A DNA stretch of 64,000 nucleotides, from positions 49,937,859 through 50,001,858 of the forward strand of contig CM067547.1 in the NCBI GenBank assembly GCA_034509755.1. Direction: 5' to 3'. The notes beneath the pieces were generated by a model that was given only the letters and a program-made list of their open reading frames with translations, did not search any database and was not told the origin of the DNA. A program made the translations under genes and the position numbers. Shown here in pieces: positions 27,511 to 41,334 of this stretch (position 1 is its first letter; every line of letters starts with the position of its first letter). Source of the DNA: Anisodus tanguticus. Lineage: Eukaryota > Streptophyta > Magnoliopsida > Solanales > Solanaceae.

Positions 27511-28300
27511 TAGTTTGAGAAAAGAATAACTTCTAATTTCAGACTTTCTTCTTTTCTCCAATATCAATGACAATAAAATATGTTTTTCCTCCCTAAAAGG
27601 CTTATAGCAGAGAATCTCAAGCTGATTATTTATTTAAATCAATTAAATAATTAAATGTCATTGAGCAATATTGCAAGCATATGAGTACTAATGTCTTTCT
27701 CGTAGAATTGTTAAGACTTTCAATTTGGGAATCAAATTACAAGCTAATTGACCGAAATTTAAGTAGATATTATTTAAGTTGTATTGGAAATTCTAAATAT
27801 TATATAATTAACAACTTATGTTTCTCTCTCCTCCTATTTTCATGCAAAACCTAATTCTTCGTAGATCTCAAGTTAGATCATGGCCTCCACGGCCGCTGAT
27901 CAATCCACCACGGTGGCTGACAAACCCCCTCCGACGACTTTTAGGTCAGCAGTGTATACCACAAGGCAGCAATAACAAAGCACATTATGCTAATCTCCTA
28001 AAATCGACAATGTTGAATTGTGGAGCACACGCGAATATTTAATCAATACCAATCAAATCAATAACTTTTTTACAAGGTGAACCATATGTCAGAAAAATAT
28101 CACAGACCCAAAATACAAAAACTAATAAGCTTAATTATACGGAATTATATTTTCATAAGACATTTATTATGATTAATATGATCGTGCAATTAAAGTGAAC
28201 AATATAAAGGATTATAATTTAATTTTACTATTGAGCTCGGTGTGTGTTAGCACATGTCGGGATTCATTAGTATATTAGTATGTATGAAATGTATCAACAA

Positions 28301-28370
28301 ATCGAGTGGCGCAATGAAGCGTGGTGGGCCCATAACCCACAGGTCCCAGGATCGAAACCTGGCTCTGATA
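28301..28370 (+). pseudogene. Initiator tRNA-Met copy 33, damaged 5' half
   Basis: The copy is 70 nt, with cgag and caatgaag. The 3' half is exact. Confidence 0.75.
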
Positions 28371-29165
28371 TAGTTTGAGAAAAGAATAACTTCTAATTTC
28401 AGACTTTCTTCTTTTCTCCAATATCAATGACAATAAAATATGTTTTTCCTCCCTAAAAGGCTTATAGCAGAGAATCTCAAGCTGATTATTTATTTAAATC
28501 AATTAAATAATTAAATGTCATTGAGCAATATTGCAAGCATATGAGTACTAATGTCTTTCTCGTAGAATTGTTAAGACTTTCAATTTGGGAATCAAATTAC
28601 AAGCTAATTGACCGAAATTTAAGTAGATATTATTTAAGTTGTATTGGAAATTCTAAATATTATATAATTAACAACTTAATTTTCTCTCTTCTCTCTCCTC
28701 CTATTTTCATGCAAAACCTAATTCTTCGTAGATCTCAAGTTTGATCATGGCCTCCACGTCCGCTGATCTATCCACCAAGGTGGCTGACAAACCCCTCCGA
28801 CGGACTTATAGGTCGCGGGTATACCACAAGGCAACAATTACAAAGCACATTATGCTAATTTCCTAAAATCGACAATGATGAATTGTGGAGCACACACGAA
28901 TATTTAATCAATACCAATCAAATCAATAACTTTTTTACAAGGTGAACCATATGTTAGAAAAATATCAAGACCCAAAATACAAAAACTAATCAACTTAATT
29001 ATAGGGAATTATATTTTCATAAGACATTAATTATGATTAATATGATCGTCCAATTAAAGTGAACAATAGTAAAGGATTATAATTTAATTTTACTATTGAG
29101 CTCGGTGTGTGTTAGCACATGTCGAGATTCATTAGTATATTAGTATGTATGAAATGTATCAACAA

Positions 29166-29232
29166 ATCGAGTGGCGCAATGAAGCGTGGTGGGCCCATAA
29201 CCCACGTCCCAGGATCGAAACCCGGCTCGATA
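29166..29232 (+). pseudogene. Initiator tRNA-Met copy 34, damaged
   Basis: The copy is 67 nt, with cgag, caatgaag, cacgtccc, cccgg and ctcgat. Confidence 0.7.
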
Positions 29233-30031
29233 TAGTTTGAGAAAAGAATAACTTCTAATTTCGACTTTCTTCTTTTCTCCAATATCAATGACAATAAAAT
29301 ATGTTTTTCCTCCCTAAAAGGCTTATAGCGAGAGAATCTCAAGCCGATTATTTATTTAAATCAATTAAATAATTAAATGTCATTGAGCAATATTGCAAGC
29401 ATATGAGTACTAATGTCTTTCTCGTAGAATTGTTAAGACTTTCAATTTGGGAATCAAATTACTAACTAATTGACCAAAATTTAAGTAGATATTATTTAAG
29501 TTGTATTGGAAATTCTAAATATTATATAATTAACAACTTAATTTTCTCTCTTCTCTCTCCTCCTATTTTCATGCAAAACCTAATTCTTCGTAGATCTCAA
29601 GTTTGATCATGGCCTCCACGGCCGTCGATCAATCCACCACGGTGGTGACAAACCCCCTCCGACGGACTTTTAGGTCTGCGGGTATACCACAAGGCAAAGC
29701 AATAACAAAGCACATTATGCTAATCTCCTAAAATCGACAATGTTGAATTGTGGAGCACACGCGAATATTTAATCAATACCAATCAAATCAATAACTTTTT
29801 TACAAGGTGAACCATATGTCAGAAAAATATCACAGACCCAAAATACAAAAACTAATCACCTTAATTATACGGAATTATATTTTCATAAGACATTTATTAT
29901 GATTAATATGATCGTGCAATTAAAGTGAACAATAGTAAAGGATTATAATTTAATTTTACTATTGAGCTCGGTGTGTGTTAGCACATGTCGGGATTCATTA
30001 GTATATTAGTATGTATGAAATGTATCAACAA

Positions 30032-30102
30032 ATCCAGAGTGGCGCAACGGAAGTGTGGTGGGCCCATAACCCACAGTCCCAGGATCGAAACCCGGCTCGA
30101 TA
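30032..30102 (+). pseudogene. Initiator tRNA-Met copy 35, damaged
   Basis: The copy is 71 nt, with an inserted C (atccagag), caacgg, aagtgtgg for aagcgtgg, cacagtccc, cccgg and ctcgat. Confidence 0.7.
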
Positions 30103-30899
30103 TAGTTTGAGAAAAGAATAACTTCTAATTTCGGACTTTCTTCTTTTCTCCAATATCAATGACAATAAAATATGTTTTTCCTCCCTAAAAGGCTTATAGC
30201 AGAGAATCTCAAGCTGATTATTTATTTAAATCAATTAAATAATTAAATGTCATTGAGCAATATTGCAAGCATATGAGTACTAATGTCTTTCTCGTAGAAT
30301 TGTTAAGACTTTCAATTTGGGAATCAAATTACAAGCTAATTGACCGAAATTTAAGTAGATATTATTTAAGTTGTATTGGAAATTCTAAATATTATATAAT
30401 TAACAACTTAATTTTTTCTCTCTTCTCTCTCCTCCTATTTTCATGCAAAACCTAATTCTTCGTAGATCTCAAGTTTGATCATGGCCTCCACGCCGCCTGA
30501 TCAATCCACCACGGTGGTCGACAAACCCCTCCGACGACTTTTAGGCTGCGGGTATACCACAAGGCAACAATAACAAAGCACATTATGCTAATCTCCTAAA
30601 ATCGACAATGATGAATTGTGGAGCACACACGAATATTTAATCAATACCAATCAAATCAATAACTTTTTTACAAGGTGAACCATATGTTAGAAAAATATAA
30701 CTTTCCCAAAATACAAAAACTAATCAACTTAATTATAGGGAATTATATTTTCATAAGACATTAATTATGATTAATATGATCGTCCAATTAAAGTGAACAA
30801 TAGTAAAGGATTATAATTTAATTTTACTATTGAGCTCGGTGTGTGTTAGCACATGTCGAGATTCATTTGTATATTAGTATGTATGAAATGTATCAACAA

Positions 30900-30969
30900 A
30901 TCGAGTGGCGCAAGCGGAAGCGTGGTGGGCCCATAACCCACAGTCCCGGATCGAAACCTGGCTCTGATA
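30900..30969 (+). pseudogene. Initiator tRNA-Met copy 36, damaged 5' half
   Basis: The copy is 70 nt, with cgag, caagcgg and cacagtcccgg. The 3' acceptor and T stem are exact. Confidence 0.72.
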
Positions 30970-31753
30970 TAGTTTGAGAAAAGAATAACTTCTAATTTCA
31001 GACTTTCTTCTTTTCTTCAATATCAATAACAATAAAATATATTTTTCCCCATAAAAGGCTTATACAAGATGATTATTTATTTAAATCAATTAAATAATTA
31101 AATGTCATTGAGCAATATTGCAAGCATATGAGTACTAATGTCTTTCTCGTAGAATTGTTAAGACTTTCAATTTGGGAATCAAATTACAAGCTAATTGACC
31201 GAAATTTAAGTAGATATTATTTAAGTTGTATTGGAAATTCTAAATATTATATAATTAACAACTTAATTTTCTCTCTTCTCACTCCTCCTATTTTCATGCA
31301 AAACCTAATTCTTCGTAGATCTCAAGTTTGATCATGGCCTCCACGGCCGCTGATCAATCCACCATTGTGGCTGACAAAACCCTCAGACGAACTTTTAGGC
31401 TGCAGGTATACCACAAGGCAGCAATAACAAAGCACATTATGCTAATCTCCTAAAATCGACAATGTTGAATTGTGGAGCACACGCGAATATTTAATCAATA
31501 CCAATCAAATCAATAACTTTTTTACAAGGTGAACCATATGTCAGAAAAATATCACAGACCCAAAATACAAAAACTAATAAACTTAATTATACGGAATTAT
31601 ATTTTCATAAGACATTTATTATGATTAATATGATCGTGCAATTAAAGTGAACAATAGTAAAGGATTATAATTTAATTTTACTATTGAGCTCGGTGTGTGT
31701 TAGCACATGTCGGGATTCATTAGTATATTAGTATGTATGAAATGTATCAACAA

Positions 31754-31822
31754 ATCAGAGTGGCGCACGGAAGCGTGGTGGGCCCATAACCCACAGTCCC
31801 AGGATCGAAACCCGGCTCGATA
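31754..31822 (+). pseudogene. Initiator tRNA-Met copy 37, damaged
   Basis: The copy is 69 nt. The acceptor 5' strand is exact; it then has gcacgg, cacagtccc, cccgg and ctcgat. Confidence 0.72.
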
Positions 31823-32620
31823 TAGTTTGAGAAAAGAATAACTTCTAATTTCAGACTTTCTTCTTTTCTCCAATATCAATGACAATAAAATATGTTTTTC
31901 CTCCCTAAAAGGCTTATAGCAGAGAGAATCTCAAGTCGATTATTTATTTAAATCAATTAAATAATTAAATGTCATTGAGCAATATTGCAAGCATATGAGT
32001 ACTAATGTCTTTCTCGTAGAATTGTTAAGACTTTCAATTTGGGAATCAAATTACAAGCTAATTGACCGAAATTTAAGTAGATATTATTTAAGTTGTATTG
32101 GAAATTCTAAATATTATATAATTAACAACTTAATTTTCTCTCTTCTCTCTCCTCCTATTTTCATGCAAAACCTAATTCTTCGTAGATCTCAAGTTTGATC
32201 ATGGCCTCCACGCCGCTGATCAATCCACCACGGTGGCTGACAAACCCCCTCCGACGGACTTTTAGGCTGCAGTGTATACCACAAGGCAACAATAACAAAG
32301 CACATTATGCTAATCTCCTAAAATCGACAATGTTGAATTGTGGAGCACACGCGAATATTTAATCAATACCAATCAAATCAATAACTTTTTTACAAGGTGA
32401 ACCATATGTCGAAAAATATCACAGACCCAAAATACAAAAACTAATCAACTTAATTATACGGAATTATATTTTCATAAGACATTTATTATGATTAATATGA
32501 TCGTGCAATTAAAGTGAACAATAGTAAAGGATTATAATTTAATTTTACTATTGAGCTCGGTGTGTGTTAGCACATGTCGAGATTCATTAGTATATTAGTA
32601 TGTATGAAATGTATCAACAA

Positions 32621-32692
32621 ATCAGAGTGGCGCAGCGGAAGCGTGGTGGGCCCATAACCCACAGGTCCCAGGATCGAAACCTGGCTCTGATA
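32621..32692 (+). tRNA. tRNA-iMet: Initiator tRNA-Met (CAT), intact copy 38
   Basis: An exact 72-nt match with all stems paired. It is the last exact copy before the array edge. Confidence 0.97.
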
Positions 32693-33489
32693 TAGTTTGA
32701 GAAAAGAATAACTTCTAATTTCAGACTTTCTTCTTTTCTCCAATATCAATGACAATAAAATATGTTTTTCCTCCCTAAAAGGCTTATAGCAGAGAATCTC
32801 AAGCTGATTATTTATTTAAATCAATTAAATAATTAAATGTCATTGAGCAATATTGCAAGCATATGAGTACTAATGTCTTTCTCGTAGAATTGTTAAGACT
32901 TTCAATTTGGGAATCATATTACAAGCTAATTGACCGAAATTTAAGTAGATATTATTTAAGTTGTATTGGAAATTCTAAATATTATATAATTAACAACTTA
33001 ATTTTCTCTCTTCTCTCTCCTCCTATTTTCATGCAAAACCTAATTCTTCGTAGATCTCAAGTTTGATCATGGCCTCCACGGCCGCTGATCAATCCACCAC
33101 GGTGGCTGACAAACCCCCTCCGATGAACTTTTAGGTTGCAGGTATACCACAAGGCAGCAATAACAAAGCACATTATGCTAATCTCCTAAAATCGACAATG
33201 TTGAATTGTGGAGCACACGCGAATATTTAATCAATACCAATCAAATCAATAACTTTTTTACAAGGTGAACCATATGTCAGAAAAATATCACAGACCCAAA
33301 ATACAAAAACTAATCAGCTTAATTATACGGAATTATATTTTCATAAGACATTTATTATGATTAATATGATCGTGCAATTAAAGTGAACAATAGTAAAGGA
33401 TTATAATTTAATTTTACTATTGAGCTCGGTGTGTGTTAGCACATGTCGGGATTCATTAGTATATTAGTATGTATGAAATGTATCAACAA

Positions 33490-33559
33490 ATCGAGTGGCG
33501 CAATGAAGCGTGGTGGGCCCATAACCCCCACAGTCCCAGGATCGAAACCCGGCTCGATA
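33490..33559 (+). pseudogene. Initiator tRNA-Met copy 39, damaged
   Basis: The copy is 70 nt, with cgag, caatgaag, two extra C's in the 3' anticodon stem (aacccccac), cacagtccc, cccgg and ctcgat. Confidence 0.7.
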
Positions 33560-34353
33560 TAGTTTGAGAAAAGAATAACTTCTAATTTTAGACTTTCTTC
33601 TTTTCTCCAATATCAATGACAATAAAATATGTTTTTCCTCCCTAAAAGGCTTATAGCAGAGAATCTCAAGCTGATTATTTATTTAAATCAATTAAATAAT
33701 TAAATGTCATTGAGCAATATTGCAAGCATATGAGTACTAATGTCTTTCTCGTAGAATTGTTAAGACTTTCAATTTGGGAATCAAATTACAAGCTAATTGA
33801 CCGAAATTTAAGTAGATATTATTTAAGTTGTATTGGAAATTCTAAATATTATATAATTAACAACTTATTTTCTCTCTTCTCTCTCCTCCTATTTTCATGC
33901 AAAACCTAATTCTTCGTAGATCTCAAGTTTGATCATGGCCTCCACGGCCGCTGATCAATCCACCACGGTGGCTGACAAACCCCTCCGACGAACTTTTAGG
34001 CTGCAGGTATACCACAAGGCAACAATAACAAAGCACATTATGCTAATCTCCTAAAATCGACAATGTTGAATTGTGGAGCACACACGAATATTTAATCAAT
34101 ACCAATCAAATCAATAACTTTTTTACAAGGTGAACCATATGTCAGAAAAATATCACAGACCCAAAATACAAAAACTAATCACCTTAATTATACGGAATTA
34201 TATTTCATAAGACATTTATTATGATTAATATGATCGTGCAATTAAAGTGAACAATAGTAAAGGATTATAATTTAATTTTACTATTGAGCTCGGTGTGTGT
34301 TAGCACATGTCGGGATTCATTAGTATATTAGTATGTATGAAATGTATCAACAA

Positions 34354-34422
34354 ATCAGAGTGGCGCAGCGGAAGCGTGGTGGGCCCATAACCCACAGTCC
34401 CAGGATCGAAACCGGCTCGATA
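34354..34422 (+). pseudogene. Initiator tRNA-Met copy 40, damaged 3' half
   Basis: The copy is 69 nt. The 5' half is exact; the 3' half has cacagtccc, ccgg and ctcgat. Confidence 0.75.
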
Positions 34423-35213
34423 TAGTTTGAGAAAAGAATAACTTCTAATTTCAGACTTTCTTCTTTTCTCCAATATCAATGACAATAAAATATGTTTTTC
34501 CTTCCTAAAAGACTTATAGCAGAGAATCTCAAGCTGATTATTTATTTAAATCAAGTAAATAATTGAATGTCATTGAGCAATATTGCAAGCATATGAGTAC
34601 TAATGTCTTTCTCGTAGAATTGTTTAGACTTTCAATTTGGGAATCAAATTACAAGCTAATTGACCGAAATTTAAGTAGATATTTTTTAAATGGTATTGGA
34701 AATTCTAAATATTAGATAATTAACAACTTATGTTTCTCTCTCCTCCTATTTTCATGCAAAACCTAATTCTTCGTAGATCTCAAGTTAGATCATGGCCTCC
34801 ACGGCCGCTGATCAATCCACCACGGTGGCTGACAAAAACCCTCAGACGAACTTTTAGGTCCGCAGGTATACCACAAGGCAGCAATAACAAAGCACATTAT
34901 GCTAATCTACTAAAATCGACAATGTTGAATTGTGGAGCACACGCGAATATTTAATCAATACCAATCAAATCAATAACTTTTTTACAAGGTGAACCATATG
35001 TCAGAAAAATATCACAGACCCAAAATACAAAAACTAATCACCTTAATTATACGGAATTATATTTTCATAAGACATTTATTATGATTAATATGATCGTGCA
35101 ATTAAAGTGAACAATAGTAAAGGATTATAATTTAATTTTACTATTGAGCTCGGTGTGTGTTAGCACATGTCGGGATTCATTAGTATATTAGTATGTATGA
35201 AATGTATCAACAA

Positions 35214-35284
35214 ATCAGAGTGGCGCAGCGGAAGCGTGGTGGGCCCATAACCCACAGTCCCAGGATCGAAACCCGGCTCTGATA
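35214..35284 (+). pseudogene. Initiator tRNA-Met copy 41, two small changes
   Basis: The copy is 71 nt, with cacagtccc (one G lost) and cccgg for cctgg. The acceptor stem is exact. Confidence 0.75.
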
Positions 35285-36082
35285 TAGTTTGAGAAAAGAA
35301 TAACTTCTAATTTCACACTTTCTTCTTTTCTCCAATATCAATGACAATAAAATATGTTTTTCCTCCCTAAAAGGCTTATAGAAGAGAATCTCAAGCAGAT
35401 TATTTATTTAAATCAATTAAATAATTAAATGTCATTGAGCAATATTGCAAGCATATGAGTACTAATGTCTTTCTCGTAGAATTGTTAAGACTTTCAATTT
35501 GGGAATCAAATTACAAGCTAATTGACCGAAATTTAAGTAGATATTATTTAAGTTGTATTGGAAATTCTAAATATTATATAATTAACAACTTAATTTTCTC
35601 TCTTCTCTCTCCTCCTATTTTCATGCAAAACCTAATTCTTCGTAGATCTCAAGTTTGATCATGGCCTCCACGCCGCCGATCAATCCACCGGTGGCCGACA
35701 ACCCCCCCCCTCCGACGAACTTTTAGGTCTGCAGGTATACCACAAGGCAGCAATAACAAAGCACATTATGCTAATCTCCTAAAATCGACAATGTTGAATT
35801 GTGGAGCACACGCGAATATTTAATCAATACCAATCAAATCAATAACTTTTTTACAAGGTGAACCATATGTCAGAAAAATATCACAGACCCAAAATACAAA
35901 AACTAATCAACTTAATTATACGGAATTATATTTTCATAAGACATTTATTATGATTAATATGATCGTGCAATTAAAGTGAACAATAGTAAAGGATTATAAT
36001 TTAATTTTACTATTGAGCTCGGTGTGTGTTAGCACATGTCGGGATTCATTAGTATATTAGTATGTATGAAATGTATCAACAA

Positions 36083-36154
36083 ATCGAGTGGCGCAATGCG
36101 GAAGCGTGGTGGGCCCATAACCCACAGTCCCAGGATCGAAACCTCGGCTCGATA
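36083..36154 (+). pseudogene. Initiator tRNA-Met copy 42, damaged
   Basis: The copy has cgag, caatgcgg, cacagtccc, cctcgg and ctcgat. Confidence 0.72.
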
Positions 36155-36950
36155 TAGTTTGAGAAAAGAATAACTTCTAATTTCAGACTTTCTTTTTTTC
36201 TCCAATATCAATGACAATAAAATATGTTTTTCCTCCCTAAAAGGCTTATAGCAGAGAATCTCAAGTCGATTATTTATTTAAATCAATTAAATAATTAAAT
36301 GTCATTGAGCAATATTGCAAGCATATGAGTACTAATGTCTTTCTCATAGAATTGTTAAGACTTTCAATTTGGGAATCAAATTACAAGCTAATTGACCAAA
36401 ATTTAAGTAGATATTATTTAAGTTGTATTGGAAATTCTAAATATTATATAATTAACAACTTAATTTTTCTCTTCTCTCTCCTCCTATTTTCATGCAAAAC
36501 CTAATTCTTCGTAGATCTCAAGTTTGATCATGGCCTCCACGGCCGCCGATCAATCCACCACGGTGGCCGACAAACCCCCTCCGACGAACTTTTAGGTCGT
36601 TGCAGTATACCACAAGGCAAGAATAACAAAGCACATTATGCTAATCTCCTAAAATCGACAATGTTGAATTGTGGAGCACACGCGAATATTTAATCAATAC
36701 CAATCAAATCAATAACTTTTTTACAAGGTGAACCATATGTCAGAAAAATATCACAGACCCAAAATACAAAAACTAATCACCTTAATTATACGGAATTATA
36801 TTTTCATAAGACATTTATTATGATTAATATGATCGTGCAATTAAAGTGAACAATAGTAAAGGATTATAATTTAATTTTACTATTGAGCTCAGTGTGTTAG
36901 CACATGTCGGGATTCATTAGTATATTAGTATGTATGAAATGTATCAACAA

Positions 36951-37022
36951 ATCGAGTGGCGCGCAATGGAAGCGTGGTGGGCCCATAACCCACAGTCCCA
37001 GGATCGAAACCTCGGCTCGATA
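36951..37022 (+). pseudogene. Initiator tRNA-Met copy 43, damaged
   Basis: The copy has cgag, gcgcgcaatgg in the D arm, cacagtccc, cctcgg and ctcgat. Confidence 0.72.
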
Positions 37023-37810
37023 TAGTTTGAGAAAAGAATAACTTCTAATTTTAGACTTTTTTCTTTTCTCCAATATCAATGACAATAAAATATGTTTTTC
37101 CTCCCTAAAAGGCTTATAGCAGAGAATCTCAAGCTGATTATTTATTTAAATCAAGTAAACAATTAAATGTCATTGAGCAATATTGCAAGCATATGAGTAC
37201 TAATGTCTTTCTCGTAGAATTGTTAAGACTTTCAATTTGGGAATCAAATTACAAGCTAATTGACCGAAATTTAAGTAGATATTATTTAAGTTGTATTGGA
37301 AATTCTAAATATTATATAATTAACAACTTAATTTTCTCTCTTCTCTCTCCTCCTATTTTCATGCAAAACCTAATTCTTCGTAGATCTCAAGTTTGATCAT
37401 GGCCTCCACGGCCGCTGATCAATCCACCACGGTGGCTGACAAACCCCCTCCGACGAACTTTTAGGGTCGGGTATACCACAAGGCAACAATAACAAAGCAC
37501 ATTATGCTAATCTCCTAAATGTTGAATTGTGGAGCACACGCGAATATTTAATCAATACCAATCAAATCAATAACTTTTTTACAAGGTGAACCATATGTCA
37601 GAAAAATATCACAGACCCAAAATACAAAAACTAATCAGCTTAATTATACGGAATTATATTTTCATAAGACATTTATTATGATTAATATGATCGTGCAATT
37701 AAAGTGAACAATAGTAAAGGATTATAATTTAATTTTACTATTAAGCTCGGTGTGTGTTAGCACATGTCGGGATTCATTAGTATATTAGTATGTATGAAAT
37801 GTATCAACAA

Positions 37811-37882
37811 ATCAGAGTGGCGCAATGGAAGCGTGGTGGGCCCATAACCCACAAGTCCCAGGATCGAAACCTGGCTCTGATA
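37811..37882 (+). tRNA. tRNA-iMet: Initiator tRNA-Met, near-intact copy 44
   Basis: The copy is 72 nt with three substitutions: caatgg for cagcgg in the D loop, and cacaagt for cacaggt in the variable loop. All stems except the edge of the D arm remain paired. Confidence 0.85.
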
Positions 37883-38670
37883 TAGTTTGAGAAAAGAATA
37901 ACTTCTAATTTCAGACTTTCTTCTTTTCTCCAATATCAATGACAATAAAATATGTTTTTCCTCCCTAAAAGGCTTATAGCAGAGAATCTCAAGCTGATTA
38001 TTTATTTAAATCAATTAAATAATTAAATGTCATTGAGCAATATTGCAAGCATATGAGTACTAATGTCTTTCTCGTAGAATTGTTAAGACTTTCAATTTGG
38101 GAATCAAATTACAAGCTAATTGACCGAAATTTAAGTAGATATTATTTAAGTGGTATTGGAAATTCTAAATATTAGATAATTAACAACTTATTTTTCTCTC
38201 TTCTCTCTCCTCCTATTTTCATGCAAAACCTAATTCTTCGTAGATCTCAAGTTTGATCATGGCCTCCACGGCCGCTGATCAATCCACCACGGTGGCTGAC
38301 AAACCCCTCCGACGAACTTTTAGGCTGCAGGTATACCACAAGGCAGCAATAACAAAGCACATTATGCTAATCTCCTAAATGTTGAATTGTGGAGCACACG
38401 CGAATATTTAATCAATACCAATCAAATCAATAACTTTTTTACAAGGTGAACCATATGTCAGAAAAATATCACAGACCCAAAATACAAAAACTAATCACCT
38501 TAATTATACGGAATTATATTTTCATAAGACATTTATTATGATTAATATGATCGTGCAATTAAAGTGAACAATAGTAAAGGATTATAATTTAATTTTACTA
38601 TTAAGCTCGGTGTGTGTTAGCACATGTCGGGATTCATTAGTATATTAGTATGTATGAAATGTATCAACAA

Positions 38671-38740
38671 ATCAGAGTGGCGCAGCGGAAGCGTGGTGGG
38701 CCCATAACCCACAGTCCCAGGATCGAAAACCGGCTCGATA
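38671..38740 (+). pseudogene. Initiator tRNA-Met copy 45, damaged 3' half
   Basis: The copy is 70 nt. The 5' half is exact; the 3' half has cacagtccc, aaaaccgg and ctcgat. Confidence 0.75.
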
Positions 38741-39529
38741 TAGTTTGAGAAAAGAATAACTTCTAATTTCAGACTTTCTTCTTTTCTCCATTATCAATGA
38801 CAATAAAATATGTTTTTCCTCCCTAAAAGGCTTATAGCAGAGAATCTCAAGCTGATTATTTATTTAAATCAATTAAATAATTAAATGTCATTGAGCAATA
38901 TTGCAAGCATATGAGTACTAATGTCTTTCTCGTAGAATTGTTAAGACTTTCAATTTGGGAATCAAATTACAAGCTAATTGACCGAAATTTAAGTAGATAT
39001 TATTTAAGTGGTATTGGAAATTCTAAATATTAGATAATTAACAACTTATTTTTCTCTCTTCTCTCTCCTCCTATTTTCATGCAAAACCTAATTCTTCGTA
39101 GATCTCAAGTTTGATCATGGCCTCCACGGCCGCTGATCAATCCACCACGGTGGCTGACAAACCCCCTCCGACAAACTTTTAGGTTGCAGGTATACCACAA
39201 GGCAACAATAACAAAGCACATTATGCTAATCTCTTAAATGTTGAATTGTGGAGCACACGCGAATATTTAATCAATACCAATCAAATCAATAACTTTTTTA
39301 CAAGGTGAACCATATGTCAGAAAAATATCACAGACCCAAAATACAAAAACTAATCAGCTTAATTATACGGAATTATATTTTCATAAGACATTTATTATGA
39401 TTAATATGATCGTGCAATTAAAGTGAACAATAGTAAAGGATTATAATTTAATTTTACTATTGAGCTCGGTGTGTGTTAGCACATGTCGGGATTCATTAGT
39501 ATATTAGTATGTATGAAATGTATCAACAA

Positions 39530-39598
39530 ATCGAGTGGCGCAATGGAAGCGTGGTGGGCCCATAACCCACAGTCCCAGGATCGAAACCCGGCTCGATA
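39530..39598 (+). pseudogene. Initiator tRNA-Met copy 46, damaged
   Basis: The copy is 69 nt, with cgag, caatgg, cacagtccc, cccgg and ctcgat. Confidence 0.72.
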
Positions 39599-40394
39599 TA
39601 GTTTGAGAAAAGAATAACTTCTAATTTCGACTTTCTTCTTTTCTCCAATATCAATGACAATAAAATATGTTTTTCCTCCCTAAAAGGCTTATAGCAGAGA
39701 ATCTCAAGCAGATTATTTATTTAAATCAATTAAATAATTAAATGTCATTGAGCAATATTGCAAGCATATGAGTACTAATGTCTTTCTGGTAGAATTGTTA
39801 AGACTTTCAATTTGGGAATCAAATTACAAGCTAATTGACCGAAATTTAAGTAGATATTATTTAAGTTGTATTGGAAATTCTAAATATTATATAATTAACA
39901 ACTTAATTTTCTCTCTTCTCACTCCTCCTATTTTCATGCAAAACCTAATTCTTCGTAGATCTCAAGTTTGATCATGGCCTCCACGGCCGCTGATCAATCC
40001 ACCATTGTGGCTGACAAACCCCCTCCGACGAACTTTTAGGCTGCAGGTATACCACAAGGCAGCAATAACAAAGCACATTATGCTAATCTCCTAAAATCGA
40101 CAATGTTGAATTGTGGAGCACACGCGAATATTTAATCCATACCAATCAAATCAATAACTTTTTTACAAGGTGAACCATATGTCAGAAAAATATCACAGAC
40201 CCAAAATACAAAAACTAATCAGCTTAATTATACGGAATTATATTTTCATAAGACATTTATTATGATTAATATGATCGTGCAATTAAAGTGAACAATAGTA
40301 AAGGATTATAATTTAATTTTACTATTAAGCTCGGTGTGTGTTAGCACATGTCGGGATTCATTAGTATATTAGTATGTATGAAATGTATCAACAA

Positions 40395-40465
40395 ATCAGA
40401 GTGGCGCAGCGGAAGCGTGGTGGGCCCATAACCCACGGTGTCCCAGGATCGAAACCGGCTCGATA
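40395..40465 (+). pseudogene. Initiator tRNA-Met copy 47, damaged 3' half
   Basis: The copy is 71 nt. The 5' half is exact; the 3' half has cacggtgtccc, ccgg and ctcgat. Confidence 0.75.
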
Positions 40466-41262
40466 TAGTTTGAGAAAAGAATAACTTCTAATTTCAGACT
40501 TTCTTCTTTTCTCCAATATCAATGACAATAAAATATGTTTTTCCTCCCTAAAAGGCTTATAGCAGAGAATCTCAAGCTGATTATTTATTTAAATCAATTA
40601 AATAATTAAATGTCATTGAGCAATATTGCAAGCATATGAGTACTAATGTCTTTCTCGTAGAATTGTTAAGACTTTCAATTTGGGAATCAAATTACAAGCT
40701 AATTGACCGAAATTTAAGTAGATATTATTTAAGTGGTATTGGAAATTCTAAATATTATATAATTAACAACTTAATTTTCTCTCTTCTCTCTCCTCCTATT
40801 TTCATGCAAAACCTAATTCTTCGTAGATCTCAAGTTTGATCATGGCCTCCACGGCCGCTGATCAATCCACCACGGTGGCTGACAAACCCCCTCCGACGAA
40901 CTTTTAGGCTGCAGGTATACCACAAGGCAGCAATAACAAAGCACATTATGCTAATCTCCTAAAATCGACAATGTTGAATTGTGGAGCACACGCGAATATT
41001 TAATCAATACCAATCAAATCAATAACTTTTTTACAAGGTGAACCATATGTCAGAAAAATATCACAGACCCAAAATACAAAAACTAATCACCTTAATTATA
41101 CGGAATTATATTTTCATAAGACATTTATTATGATTAATATGATCGTGCAATTAAAGTGAACAATAGTAAAGGATTATAATTTAATTTTACTATTGAGCTC
41201 GGTGTGTGTTAGCACATGTCGGGATTCATTAGTATATTAGTATGTATGAAATGTATCAACAA

Positions 41263-41334
41263 ATCAGAGTGGCGCAGCGGAAGCGTGGTGGGCCCATAAC
41301 CCACATGTCCCAGGATCGAAACCTCGGCTCGATA
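41263..41334 (+). pseudogene. Initiator tRNA-Met copy 48, damaged 3' half
   Basis: The copy is 72 nt. The 5' half is exact; it then has cacatgt, cctcgg and ctcgat. Confidence 0.75.

Noticed and set aside
1670..40839. A 67-codon plus-strand frame (MSTNVFLVELLRLSIWES...) repeated in about 25 units
   Set aside because: It is AT-rich spacer read in a chance frame. It is conserved because the whole unit is conserved, has no domain, and non-coding parts of the unit are equally conserved.
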